From: Asterias rubens
Taxonomy: Eukaryota > Echinodermata > Asteroidea > Forcipulatida > Asteriidae
Assembly: GCF_902459465.1 (NCBI RefSeq)
Contig: NW_022985732.1
Span: forward strand, 41,386 to 105,385
Length of the DNA: 64,000 bases
Direction: 5' to 3'
Positions 35,187 to 45,706 of the stretch are shown here, in pieces. The position numbers and the translations under genes were made by a program. The notes under the pieces were generated by a model. It saw only the letters and a list, made by a program, of their open reading frames with translations. It had not been told where the DNA came from and made no database searches. Position 1 is the stretch's first letter; each line of letters begins with the position of its first letter.

Positions 35187-35887
35187 CAGGCCCCAGCTAA
35201 GCTTGGGCCGTCCCGGTCCAAACAGCTTAAAACAAACAAACCTCAGGAACAGGAACAATATTAAACACTAAACTTAAACATTAAAACCTCTTATACAATA
35301 GAAACATGCGAGGTTTACTAACCCTCACATCTACTCATTTATACATCCTCAACACATGTACTGGTCACCACAGATCCATGCCTTCTCGTTAATACAAGAA
35401 AATCATATGAGGCCTACCTCAACTTCACAACTACTGTTCTACAATAATATAACCAAAAAGGTAACAAGTCATCCTCACAGTGGTGAGGTTTACCCAACTC
35501 CTATACAAAAGTTTACATTACAAGTCACACAGAACAAACAGTAACCCCCACTTCTAATGAGGTCACTGTCTGGATTACACAATAGGAATATTAATTATAC
35601 TACGAATTAGCGTCTTTGATCTACACCATTATCGAATCAACCTTAATCAGAGCATGTACATTAATCACATATACTTATACAACAAGATTAAATGCCTTAG
35701 GTTTCTTAAACTTAGCAATACAAAAATATGAAAGTTAGCGGCCTCAACACTTAAACAAGAACACTGTGATTTATCTTAAAATTTGACAATAATCAAAATA
35801 TAAATTTAACAAGTACTGCACTGATTTTTCACAAAATGTCATTCCGGCAAGATAATGATAATTTAGTCGTAAGTTCCCTGCTCGTCT
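35187..35887 (-). other. Internal 3' untranslated region of the retrotransposon
   Basis: Noncoding sequence between the zinc-finger ORF and the 3' LTR. It is repeated at 42428-43027 in the deleted unit, except that about 80 bp (about 35278-35360) are missing there. The purine-rich AGCTGGGGCC just before the LTR is a weak polypurine-tract candidate. Confidence 0.7.
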
Positions 35888-36664
35888 CTAGGGGTCCAAG
35901 GTGTAGCGGGAAGGGTCCACTGGCTTGAGAAATACGCGAGTGATGTTCTCCACGTCGACCAACGTGTCTCCCAGGTAGGTCTTTCGGCAGAGCGTTTCCT
36001 CGACCCGGGCAAACCGGGTCCGTCTGGCTGGTACCTCCGGCGGATCCACGGAGTCCTCGCCAATGTCTTGGCCTGGCTCGGGAGCAGCGCTCTTGGACGA
36101 CGATTCGGACACTGTCCCTGGGGGAGAGCCGTCTGTGTTTGCAGGCTCCCCTCTCATGATTGCCAACATGGTGCGGGGCTTCCCACCCAACCGAATCGAC
36201 GGGGACCTTGGTGGAGCCTGAAGAGGCGATATCGGTGTTGGTGACAGGCTGATGACGGTGGGGCTCAGAGGTGGCTGGGTTTCTTCGGCTGGAGCCTTGG
36301 GCGATGGGGGTGGCTTGCTCACCGTAGCTGGGGCTGAGGACCGCTTGGTTGGGTTATCACGAGCTAGTCTTCCCACCAGAACTGATTGGTCCACCGATAC
36401 CGGGAGAGTAATTTCCCCATTCAACAACACAGGTGAACCTCTGCGAGGTTCTTTCTCGAGCTTGGCTTGGATCATGGCACCCTCCGCCCGGTGATCAGGG
36501 TGGCAAATCCGGTAGTGTCTACCAAAATTGTCTCTTCTCTTTTCTTTAAAACTGCACCTCTTGCAATGCAGGAACTTGGGCGGGCCGTGCTTTACACGAA
36601 GGTGACGCCACAGGCCCTGCTTGCAGGTGAAGGTGTCACGACACTTATAGCACTCCTCGACCAT
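35888..36664 (-). CDS. Retrotransposon accessory ORF: two C2H2 zinc fingers
   Basis: 258 codons from the ATG at 36664, in the position where env sits in errantiviruses. Two C2H2 fingers open the protein: CYKC...HLRVKH and CKRC...HYRICH, each C-x2-C-x12-H-x4-H. A Pro/Ser-rich disordered stretch follows (PPPSPKAP, SLSPTPISPL), then an acidic linker and a conserved-looking C-terminal block ending SRYTLDP. A T-rich tract and CTGTAG lie directly before the ATG, forming a credible splice acceptor, so it may be expressed from a spliced subgenomic RNA. No transmembrane segment is seen, so it is not an envelope protein. Role unknown; nucleic-acid binding is likely. The last part is duplicated at 43047-43150. 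Confidence 0.8.
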   Translation of the reverse strand: MVEECYKCRDTFTCKQGLWRHLRVKHGPPKFLHCKRCSFKEKRRDNFGRHYRICHPDHRAEGAMIQAKLEKEPRRGSPVLLNGEITLPVSVDQSVLVGRLARDNPTKRSSAPATVSKPPPSPKAPAEETQPPLSPTVISLSPTPISPLQAPPRSPSIRLGGKPRTMLAIMRGEPANTDGSPPGTVSESSSKSAAPEPGQDIGEDSVDPPEVPARRTRFARVEETLCRKTYLGDTLVDVENITRVFLKPVDPSRYTLDP

Positions 36665-36742
36665 CCTACAGCAAACAAAAACAAAACAAACAAACAAAAC
36701 CTTCCGTCAAACCAACATCATTAACCCTACTACCTAATAGTG

Positions 36743-37585
36743 CTACCTAAACCTCACAGGTAGTCGGTGTCCCCTTTTCGGATACCTCCGAGAGGTTTCC
36801 TCCCCACCAGGTAGGCCTATATCTAACCCTGTTTGGCCTACTACATTAGTTGGACTAGTCTCTGAACCTGCAGTAGGTTCTAGCCCTCTCTCTGGTTCCT
36901 CACTCACCTCCTCCATATCTTTGTGCCCACTTTCCAGGACAACCTCAGGTTCATCACCTACTCTCACATTCTCACTTTCATTTTGCCCATTTTCAGGGGC
37001 AACCTCATGTGGATCTCCTACGTGAACTTCCACAACCCTCTTAGGCTTATACGCCCAAGGCTCAAGGGGTTTACCCTCATATGGCTTAAGCCTATCCCCG
37101 TGGACTACAAAAGCTTTGCTCCCACGTTTCAGCTGAACTCGAAACGTCACATCTGAGAGTCTTTTGACCACCAAATACGGTCCTTCCCAACGAAGCTGCA
37201 ACTTCGGGGACCGACCCTTTTTCTTCAACTTGTTGAATAACCAAACAAACTGGCCTTCCTTCAACACTTGACCGTGAACCTTACGGTCATAATTCCGTTT
37301 CTGCCGTCTGGCACTCTGCCTGAGGCACTCTCTCGCTCGGGTGTGAGCCTCTTGCAGGTTGTGTCGTAGAGCTTCTGCATAATCAGTACGCGTCGTGTCC
37401 TCCACACTAGGGCACTCTACCATCAAATCTACTGGCAACCTCACTTCCCTCCCCAACATCATCATGTTCGGGGACTCACCGGTTGACTCCTGGGGAGTGC
37501 ACCTATATGCAAAAGATGCGTAGGGTAGGCACTCGTCCCAGTCACCCTGCTGTCGTTTTGGCTCAATCATCATCTCAATCATCAA
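36743..37585 (-). pseudogene. pol: Integrase C-terminal part (core deleted)
   Basis: The ORF begins just after a short ATGATTG-rich junction and encodes only the end of the integrase core (WDECLPYASFAYR), the downstream helix and a GPY/F-type module (RWEGPYLVVKRLSD), followed by a long acidic tail. The HHCC zinc-binding domain and the stretch that should bear the catalytic acidic residues are missing. RNase H sequence ends at about 37590 on the other side of the junction. This internal deletion makes the element integration-defective. Confidence 0.85.
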
Positions 37586-38640
37586 TCATCAATCCACCTC
37601 GCCAGCTGACCCTCAGGGTTCTTGAAATTAAGTAACCACCTAAGAGCAGCGTGGTCAGTCCTTACAGTCACCTTGCGACCGTACAAGTACTGCCTGAACT
37701 GTTTGATGTATACTACAACTGCCAACAGTTCCCGCCGGGTCACGCAATAGTTCCTCTCGGCGCGACTCAGTTTACGGCTAGCAAAGGCTAGAACTTTCTC
37801 TTCCCCACCGTGCATCTGGGACAACACAGCCCCTATCCCATCTCCGCTAGCATCAGTGTCTAGAATATAGTCACTGTCCAGGAGGGGATATGCCAGTACT
37901 GGGGTGGTTTGGAATCTGTGCTTAAGTTCATCGAACGCCCGCTGACAGGCCTCAGTCCAGATAAACTCCCGTGACTTTTCAGTCAAAGCATGTAGCGGTG
38001 ACGCTACCTCAGCAAACCCTCTGACAAACTTACGATAGTAGGAAGCGAGGCCTAAAAAGCTTCGAACTTCCTTGACACATTTCGGTACGGGCCAATTTGC
38101 CACTGCTCGAACCTTTTCAGGATCCGTAGCCACACCTTCGGGGGACACAATATGGCCCAAATAACCCACCGACCTCTGGAAAAGGAAGCACTTACTCGGC
38201 TTCAGCTTTAGGCCGGCTTGGCGCAGTCGTGAGAGAACAACTCGCAGTCGCTCAATCTCTTCGCGCACTGTCTTGCCAAACACAATCACATCATCAAGGT
38301 ATATCAGCAGGATGTCCCACTGAAGCCCTCCCATCACTTTTTCCATTAACCTCTCGAACGTAGCCGGTGCGTTGCAGAGGCCAAAGGGCATGCATTTCCA
38401 TCGGTACAAACCGTTACGCACGACAAAAGTTGATTTCTGGCTAGCCTCCTCATCGAGGGCTACCTGCCAGTACCCAGACGCTAAATCAAGCGTCGAGAAC
38501 CATTTGGCACCTGACCATGCATCAAGAGTTTCATCTATTCGGGGGACGGGATAGGCATCCTTGATTGTTACCGCATTCAAACCTCAATAATCGACACAGA
38601 ATCGCCGTGTCCCATCCTTTTTTTTCACTAGAACTACATT
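37582..38640 (-). pseudogene. pol: Reverse transcriptase and RNase H with nonsense codon
   Basis: Palm and fingers of a Ty3/gypsy RT are clear: YPVPRIDETL, LDLASGYWQV, MPFGLCNAPATFERLM, and the catalytic IYLDDVIVFG (Tyr-x-Asp-Asp). The thumb (VRSFLGLASYYRKFV) and RNase H (LDTDASGDGIGAVLSQ, RTDHAAL) follow. The N-terminal RT strand KKKDGTRRFCVDY is cut by an in-frame TGA at about 38583-38585, where the family has a coding residue. The upstream protease ORF is in another frame. Element-internal decay is certain. Confidence 0.9.
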
Positions 38641-38702
38641 AGCAGCCCAGGGGCTATCTGAAGGCTCAATAACCCCTCGCTGCTTAAGCTCTTTGACTTG
38701 TC

Positions 38703-39674
38703 TCATGATTTCCTCCTGGTTACACAAGGGGTGGCGCCTAGTCCTCTCCTTAACGGGTCTTGCATCACCGGTATGAATGTGATGCTCAACAACATTGGTC
38801 TTCCCAATATCGTGGTCACCGGAGGAAAATACATCCTGATAGTCTGATAAACAAGACTTAACCTCATCGTGGTAATCCCACTGAGGTTCACCTTACTCCT
38901 CTCATATAAGTCGTGCAAGTGCTTAGGCAGGTTGTCATTAACCTCACCAGCACCTACCTGACTCAGCGGAACCACCGACTCAACCTCAACTGCCTCAACA
39001 GTCCCGACTGTGGTACCCTTCCGCACCACCCGTGCATCATCACTGGGATTGAGGATTCGAAGTGGTAATACCTCACCCTGAGGTTTAACCAATGATCTGG
39101 CTAAAACTAAACCTCGTTGGGCCAATTCGCCTCCACCCTCAACAGGCTCAATGATGGCAGACCGAAGTGGTATCTCGCCAGTGTTAACAATCGACCCAGG
39201 CACCAAGGCCTCATGTCCGGATGCTATTTCAGTTGTTTCTGCGACAACTACCCTGCCAACAAATGGCTCTCCTGCACTACTTGTGCACCTCACTCGTTCT
39301 CCATTCAACCTCAACTCAAGACTCTGGAAATCTAAGTTCCCACGGGTTGGCAACAAGAAATCCATTCCAAGTATACCCATACACTTGATGTCTGCGAAAA
39401 CTGCCTTGACCTGATGGACAGTTTTACCCACCTGAACATCCACCCAGGCAACACCCATTACGGCAAACGGGCTGCCGTCCACCTGCCGAATATTAATCCC
39501 CTCGTTGATCAGCACCGGCCTCTGTTCTTTGGCCATGCTATGGTACACCGAACCACTAATTACGGTATCTGTCGAACCAGAATCGAGCAGAAAACGGCAT
39601 TTAGTGCCCCTCACCAATCCATTAACAAACAACCCAAGTCTAGACCGAAGGACAGAAAAAGATCGGGTCGCCAC
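38703..39674 (-). CDS. pol: Retropepsin-like protease region of pol
   Basis: Aspartic protease with the active-site triad LLDSGSTDTVI (about residue 30) and the flap-end GILGMDFLL (about residue 100), typical of Ty3/gypsy retropepsins. It processes Gag and Pol. The ORF continues into the RT linker and ends out of frame with RT, so a frameshift lies near 38750-38900. It is in a different frame from gag, which ends 42 bp upstream; a programmed frameshift may be normal here, but I cannot tell it from decay. Confidence 0.85.
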   Translation of the reverse strand: MATRSFSVLRSRLGLFVNGLVRGTKCRFLLDSGSTDTVISGSVYHSMAKEQRPVLINEGINIRQVDGSPFAVMGVAWVDVQVGKTVHQVKAVFADIKCMGILGMDFLLPTRGNLDFQSLELRLNGERVRCTSSAGEPFVGRVVVAETTEIASGHEALVPGSIVNTGEIPLRSAIIEPVEGGGELAQRGLVLARSLVKPQGEVLPLRILNPSDDARVVRKGTTVGTVEAVEVESVVPLSQVGAGEVNDNLPKHLHDLYERSKVNLSGITTMRLSLVYQTIRMYFPPVTTILGRPMLLSITFIPVMQDPLRRGLGATPCVTRRKS

Positions 39675-39715
39675 CGGCTCTTCTTCCTCTGTAACTCGCC
39701 TCTTCTTGGCTGTAT

Positions 39716-41206
39716 CTAGTTCTTCTTTCCTTCCTCGTTTGGACCCTTGGGTACATCCAGCCTTTCCGTGGGCCCCCCGGTCGGCTGGTCGGCGTTTCCC
39801 GAACCCCCCTGCTTTTTGCGAGGTTCAGTGCACTCCCGTATGAAGTGCCCAAGCTCTCCGCAATTGAAACACCTCACACCTTGGCTCTTCCTCATCTCAG
39901 GCCTCTGTGAAACCCCTTGAGGTTTATCACCTCGACTGTTCCAGCCTGGGCCTTTCTTGGTCAATTCAAACAATAACTCCACAACCATGTCCATCTTTTT
40001 TAACTGCTCACCAGCACTGCCCTCCAATTCCTGGAGACGCTGTTCGGTGCCAGAGTCAACGGCCCTTGCAAACTTGGCAGGCCTACGTTCCTCTCTTCTT
40101 TGACTTTCAACCTTTTCGATGCTTTCGGTTTCGAGAGCAGCCTGGATGGCGTCGTCCAAAGATTTTGGGCGCGCACGATAAATGCCTTCTCTCACCACTT
40201 GACTGTCCACAGCATCTATAAAATGGTTTTTCCCGAGGCGCTCTCGTGCCTCCTCGGAAATCTCAGGATAGGCCTTCACAGTCAAATCTCGGACCGCCTG
40301 TCCCAACTCTTGAATAGTTTCTTTCGCACCCTGTCTTCGATGCCTGAGCTCCACCAAATAATTTTCAGCCTGTTGACCAGGGCCAAATCTCCTTTCAAGG
40401 AGCCTCACCAGTTCATCATAGGTGAACTTCTTCTTTGCTCCATCACCAAGGATTCGGAGCGCATCAGCCTGGAGGCTCGCAGCCAGAAACTCGGCTGCTT
40501 GCTCATCGCTCCACTGGTTAACCTTTTTACAGGCCTCAAAATGCCTGTGGTAGTCGGTCCAAAGGACCTTACCCTTATACCGGCCGGGGGTAATAGTAGG
40601 ACGGCGGGGCCTGTCCTCTTGAGGCTGGAAGGAAACCTCATCCCCAACCAACCTTGCCTCTCTTTTGAGTGGCCATGGACCAGCATGAGGTTTACTAATC
40701 TCACTGTTTCTAGGACACTCTTTCTCCGCATAAGGATGAGTCAAAAAACTCAAAACCTCATTGTGCAAACCTCGTTCAGTTGCCGACGGAACCTCAGTGT
40801 TCAGAAAGGGGTTCGTATTGGAACTGTGCGACGGGAAAGGGATAGGCCTCTGAGGAGGTGTACTCCCAACATGCCTTTCACCCCATTCAACCAACTCAGG
40901 GGACATCCCAACACTGGAAACTTGCCGTGCCTTTAATGAGGCAAAGTCGGCGGTATCCTCTGGCAACTTAAAGAATATTTCCGTGTCGGCCTCGCAAGAA
41001 GGACGACCCCTTACTCTAAGGGAACCCTCTTCCATGCCCTCGGGCTGACCCTTCCGCCTTGTGGCCTCCAGTTCGGCCGCCAACCGCTCTCTCTCCCACT
41101 TTAGCCACTGCACCTCCATTCTGGAGCGACTAAGTTCATCTTGGAAAGGACCCTGTTCACCCACACCTCTAGAGGTGACCCTATCTGGTTCTCTCCTTCC
41201 ACTCAT
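39716..41206 (-). CDS. gag: Gag polyprotein with CCHC zinc knuckle
   Basis: 496 codons, intact. The N-terminal part has coiled-coil character (KWERERLAAELEATRRK). The central capsid-like region contains WTDYHRHFEACKKVNQW, AADALRILGDG-type helices and a YDELVRLLERRFGP stretch typical of the retrotransposon Gag capsid domain. Near the C terminus is a single nucleocapsid knuckle, CFNCGELGHFIREC (C-x2-C-x4-H-x4-C). Gag forms the virus-like particle and packages RNA. The start lies about 170 bp after the 5' LTR. Confidence 0.92.
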   Translation of the reverse strand: MSGRREPDRVTSRGVGEQGPFQDELSRSRMEVQWLKWERERLAAELEATRRKGQPEGMEEGSLRVRGRPSCEADTEIFFKLPEDTADFASLKARQVSSVGMSPELVEWGERHVGSTPPQRPIPFPSHSSNTNPFLNTEVPSATERGLHNEVLSFLTHPYAEKECPRNSEISKPHAGPWPLKREARLVGDEVSFQPQEDRPRRPTITPGRYKGKVLWTDYHRHFEACKKVNQWSDEQAAEFLAASLQADALRILGDGAKKKFTYDELVRLLERRFGPGQQAENYLVELRHRRQGAKETIQELGQAVRDLTVKAYPEISEEARERLGKNHFIDAVDSQVVREGIYRARPKSLDDAIQAALETESIEKVESQRREERRPAKFARAVDSGTEQRLQELEGSAGEQLKKMDMVVELLFELTKKGPGWNSRGDKPQGVSQRPEMRKSQGVRCFNCGELGHFIRECTEPRKKQGGSGNADQPTGGPTERLDVPKGPNEEGKKN

Positions 41207-41358
41207 ACCAGGTTGTCTCTCACTACGACAATCACTACAGTAAACCTCAAACGTGTACCTCAGAGAGGTTCACCAAACATGTACAAAATAAACCTTAAAA
41301 TAATGCACCTAAAAATTACAATTGCTCAAAAATATCTACAGGAAAATCAAGTCTAGGA

Positions 41359-41376
41359 ATCCCACTTCTGACACCA
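41359..41376 (-). promoter_or_regulatory. Primer-binding-site region
   Basis: Two bases after the 5' LTR, the minus strand reads TGGTGTCAGAAGTGGGAT. The TGG start and the position are those of a tRNA primer-binding site. I do not assign the tRNA. Confidence 0.6.
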
Positions 41377-41378
41377 TT

Positions 41379-42427
41379 TGTGGCGGGACCGGGGGGTGGG
41401 GCCAACAAGTCTGGTCTTGTTCGACAGGGACACCGGCCCCCGGGTTAATTATCACACCCCAAAATATATTTATGAGCCCTGGTGCTCAGGTGAGCGGCTA
41501 CCCAAACACAAGGGGGGGGGGGGACTAATAACGAGCGGCGGCTAAAGCCTGCGGGCGGTTCGTTTGGTGGAGATGTACCACCACCTAGACTTAGATTAAC
41601 CTCAAATTATAAACGAGCAGTTAGGAAACCTCAAATAACCTCACGAGGATTCATAGGTTCCAAGGCACAATTAAATGGTTTATTTCAAGTACAATAATCA
41701 ATAGATAATTCACAGGTTTATAATCACAACACAACCCAATAACCTCGCCTAAAAATAGTATCAGGCCCTTAGACAATGCAATCAATAAATGCACTAAACC
41801 TCATACACAAGTTATACACAATTGGGCCCAAGTGACAGGTGAACCTCACACCTCATACAAGTTGTAATACACAATCTTCTCAAATACAGACTATGCCTCA
41901 CACGGCGTTACTTCTAACCCACAAAGGCTAAGCAGGAGGGAAATTCCCCAGGAACCTTCCAGCGATAAACAGTGTGCCTCACCGAACCACATACAAGTCG
42001 TGAATTCCCCGGGCTACACTCAACCGTTTTCTCTACCCGAGATGCGGTTTTTCGCCCTCACACGACCTCAGTATTCGCAGTTCCAACGTAAGGAAACACA
42101 ACACACGCTCCAGTTCCCAAAATCCCGGTACTCAAACTTATTAGTTACCTCGCTCTTCTATCTATACGGTCGGCGGTTCAATCCTCGATCCCTCGACAAC
42201 CCAGCAACACGTAACCTCAATCCCTAAATGCTAGACTAGCCCAAGAGCAACACGTGGAGAGATAAACTTCGAGATCAGATAACACAGCACGCCGCAGAGA
42301 GAGAGAGAGCACGCCTCCAGCGCCGCCTGTTTTATAGCCAACGCGCAGACCCCACGCGACGCAGAAAGGCGCAGTAGACTGGCCACAGTCCACCAACTAC
42401 ACTCAACTTACACCCTGTTCCGCCACA
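41379..42427 (-). repeat. 5' LTR (shared central LTR)
   Basis: 1049 bp, same termini as the 3' LTR. TATAAAA lies at 42330-42336 on the minus strand. It serves as 5' LTR of the intact unit and as 3' LTR of the deleted unit. Confidence 0.93.
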
Positions 42428-43151
42428 CAGGCCCCAGCTAAGCTTGGGCCGTCCCGGTCCAAACAGCTTAAAACAAACAAACCTCAGGAACAGGAACAAT
42501 ATTAAACACTAAACTTATACTGGTCACCACAGATCCATGCCTTCTCGTTAATACAAGAAAATCATATGAGGCCTACCTCAACCTCACAACTACTGTTCTA
42601 CAATAATATAACCAAAAAGGTAACAAGTCATCCTCACAGTGGTGAGGTTTACCCAACTCCTATACACAAGTTTACATTACAAGTCACACAGAACAAACAG
42701 TAACCCCCACTTCCAATGAGGTCACTGTCTGGATTACACAATAGGAATATTAATTATACTACGAATTAGCGTCTTTGATCTACACCATTATCGAATCAAC
42801 CTTAATCAGAGCATGTACATTAATCACATATACTTATACAACAAGATTAAATGCCTTAGGTTTCTTAAACTTAGCAATACAAAAATATGAAAGTTAGCGG
42901 CCTCAACACTTAAACAAGAACACTGTGATTTATCTTAAAATTTGACAATAATCAAAATATAAATTTAACAAGTACTGCACTGATTTTTCACAAAATGTCA
43001 TTCCGGCAAGATAATGATAATTTAGTCGTAAGTTCCCTGCTCGTCTCTAGGGGTCCAAGGTGTAGCGGGAAGGGTCCACTGGCTTGAGAAATACGCGAGT
43101 GATGTTCTCCACGTCGACCAACGTGTCTCCCAGGTAGGTCTTTCGGCAGAG
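42428..43151 (-). pseudogene. Remnant interior of the deleted retrotransposon unit
   Basis: Matches 35187-35990: the 3' untranslated region plus the last about 35 codons of the zinc-finger ORF (CRKTYLGDTLVDVENIT...SRYTLDP). It then jumps to the first 90 bp of an LTR at a GC dinucleotide shared by both sides (GCAGAGC/GCCAACG). Confidence 0.9.
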
Positions 43152-43241
43152 CCAACGCGCAGACCCCACGCGACGCAGAAAGGCGCAGTAGACTGGCCAC
43201 AGTCCACCAACTACACTCAACTTACACCCTGTTCCGCCACA
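43152..43241 (-). repeat. 90-bp LTR fragment at element end
   Basis: Identical to 35097-35186. It begins TGTGGCGG on the minus strand and supplies the outer terminus next to the GTAT duplication. Confidence 0.9.
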
Positions 43242-43245
43242 GTAT

Positions 43246-44291
43246 ATTATTTTAAATTTAATTCCAAACACTCGGGTAAAATCAGCCACAACTCGGCAAT
43301 AAATCTTTTGCAGTCTCGGGGCATGTTAAACGATTTCCTTTTTTGTTTTTAACCTCTTTGTTTGGTGGTTGGTCTTTTAAAACCGTTTAAAGGGCGTGGC
43401 AACCCTTTGCTGACGCCCTATGCAGTAATGGGGCAAGTTAAACGATTTCCTTTTATTTCATTTTTAACCTCCGTTTGGTGGTTGGTCTTTTAAAACCCTT
43501 GAAGGGGCGTGGCTACCCTATGCTGAGTCTCAAAGGTTTAAATATTGACATCCAATAGCTCTCCATTGCTCGTTGCCAAGTAAGTTGTTATGCTAACAAA
43601 TATTTTGAGTAATTACCAATAGTTTATTCTTAATTAGTACACAAAGACACGAACACACAAAATTATCAATTACCAATCTCAACTTTATTTCAAAAGTATA
43701 TTCTCTTCAACTCTTCAGAAGTGGGCAAGGTCTTACAGTTCCTGTCAGCATAACACTAAACATTGATTGATTTATCTATAGGGTAAAAGGACAAATAATT
43801 TTAATAAATTAAATTGATTGTGATTTAGAGTTTTGATAAATAGCACAACAGTACAAAAACAGATAAATGACAATTTTGCATTGAGGATTTGTGATCGAGT
43901 CTGTGTTTTTAATTTCCATGAATGGTTCGAATTCAAATCAGGATTAAAAAACAACACAACAAAAACCCATATTATTTCACTTGAAGTGCAGACCAATTAC
44001 TTTTTAAATCCTAAGCAGGAGCAATTACTTAAGTTGAGGAAACGGTGTTTTTAGTTTTGAATAAGGAAGTGATATTTGAATATTTTAGCTGAACTAACAA
44101 AACTGAGGATTTGCGGAAGAATTTTCTGTGGCCTTTGTCAGGAGACAAAGAATGCACTTTGGTAAATGTTCAAGAGATCTTTTGATATACTAAATTATCT
44201 TGATGTTTAAAAGGGAAGCTAAAATAGTTTGTTCACACATCTTTGTCTACGATCAGAACTCCATAAATTTAGTTTCCTTCCTCCATGTTTG
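43246..44291. other. Intergenic with a short tandem duplication
   Basis: A block of about 110 bp (GTTAAACGATTTCCTTTT, GTTTGGTGGTTGGTCTTTTA, GGGCGTGGC) is present twice, at about 43325-43420 and 43438-43530. A MITE fragment ending GAGTAATTACCAATAG lies at about 43578-43625. No gene seen. Confidence 0.6.
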
Positions 44292-44661
44292 TTAAAGGCA
44301 CTGGACACATTCAATAATTATCAAAGACCAGTATTCTCACTTAGTGTATCTCAACATGCATACAATAACAAACCTGAGAAAACTTCGACTCAATTGGTTG
44401 TCAAAGTTGCGAGAGAATAATGGAAGAAACAAACACCCTTGTCGCACAAGTTGTGTGCTTTTAGATGCCTTGAATTTGAGACCTCAGATGAGGTCTCGAA
44501 TTCAATTCAAATATGTTAGTGAGATATTACTTCTTTCTCAAATACGTTACTTCAGAGGGAGCAGTTTCTCAATGTTTTATACTGTCAACAACTCTCTATT
44601 GCTCGACACCAAGTAAGTTTGTATGCCAACAATTATGTTGAGTAATTACCAATAGTGTCAA
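44292..44661 (-). mobile_element. TTAA-ended 0.38-kb MITE, diverged copy
   Basis: Begins TTAAAGGCACTGGACACATT in this orientation and ends near CCAATAGTGTC. It shares the ATCTGAGGTCTCGAATTC and GAGGGAGCAGTTTCTCA blocks with the family, in reverse orientation to copies 1 and 2. Confidence 0.75.
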
Positions 44662-44845
44662 GTACATTCTCCATGCTTTAAACAAAGGAAAAACGATAGA
44701 TGTTATTGTTGTTTGTAAGAGCAGTGTCATATATTGATTATTGTCAGAGTCATGCTGATTTTTTTGGCAACTTTGTATCAAGAAAGATAACAAAACATTT
44801 TGTGAAAGTTCCTGAATCAATGACTTGCTTTGAGGAAACGAATGC

Positions 44846-45237
44846 TTAAAGGCACTGGACACATTTGGTAATCAGATTATATATTAGCTAAACTTATTTG
44901 GTTATGAGCAATGGATAGATGTTGATAGTATGACACTTTGTGAGAAACGACTCCATCTGAAGTAAAGTAGTTTTTGAGTAAGAGGTTATTTCTCACTTAT
45001 GTATTTGAATCTGAGAAAGACTTCAGGCCTGATGAAGCCTTCCTCAGACATCTGAAAGCAACAATTTCATTTGTGCAACGAGTCTGTTCAACAAAGGTGT
45101 TCCTATTACTTTCTTGCTACTTCGATGACCAATTGAGACAAACTTTTCACAATTATTTTATTGTATGCGTATGTTGGGATACACCAAGTGAGAATACTGA
45201 TCTTTGACAATTGCCAAATGTGTCCAGCGCCTTTAAT
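44846..45237 (+). mobile_element. TTAA-ended 0.38-kb MITE, diverged copy
   Basis: TTAAAGGCACTGGACACATTTGG at the left and CCAAATGTGTCCAGCGCCTTTAA at the right. The termini differ from the main group but are matched to each other, suggesting a subfamily. Confidence 0.8.
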
Positions 45238-45328
45238 TCCAATGAAAGTTGTTTATTTTAGCTGAGTTGGCATACAATTATCTGGGCCCTTTATCCAACA
45301 AAAGGAATTGACCCTTGTTATTGTTATT

Positions 45329-45706
45329 TTAAAGGCAGTGGACACTGTTGGTAATTACTCAAAATAATCATTAGCATAAAACCTTACTTGGTAACAAGTA
45401 ATGGGAGAGGTTGATAGTATAAAACATTGTGAGAAACGGCTCCCACTGAAGTGAAGTAGTTTTCGAGAAAGAAGTATTTTTCCATGAATTTGATTTTGAG
45501 TTTAGAATTTGAGGTCTCAAATAAAGCATCTGAAAGCACACAACTTCGTGTGACAAGGGTGTTTTTTCTTTTATAGTTATCTCGCAACTTCAACGACCAA
45601 TTGAACTTAAATTGTCACAGGTTTTTTTATTTTATGCATAATGTTGAGTTACACCAAGTGAAAAGAATGGTCTTTGACAATTACCAATAGTGTCCAGTGT
45701 CTTTAA
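45329..45706 (+). mobile_element. TTAA-ended 0.38-kb MITE
   Basis: Complete copy of the main group, 92 bp from the preceding copy. Confidence 0.85.

Larger units (their letters stand above)
34146..43241 (-). mobile_element. Composite Ty3/gypsy LTR retrotransposon
   Basis: In minus-strand order: a 90-bp LTR start (43241-43152), an internally deleted unit (43151-42428), a full LTR (42427-41379), a primer-binding region, gag, protease, RT/RNase H, truncated integrase, a zinc-finger ORF, an untranslated region, and a full LTR (35186-34146). The outer flanks carry the same GTAT. LTRs start and end TGTGGCGG/CCGCCACA. The structure is LTR-deltaINT-LTR-INT-LTR, as produced when two elements share an LTR after unequal recombination and one loses its interior. 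pol is broken in several places, so this copy is not autonomous. Confidence 0.92.

Noticed and set aside
40100..40936. 278-codon plus-strand ORF opposite gag
   Set aside because: Antisense to the intact gag ORF that has the CCHC knuckle; no domain of its own.
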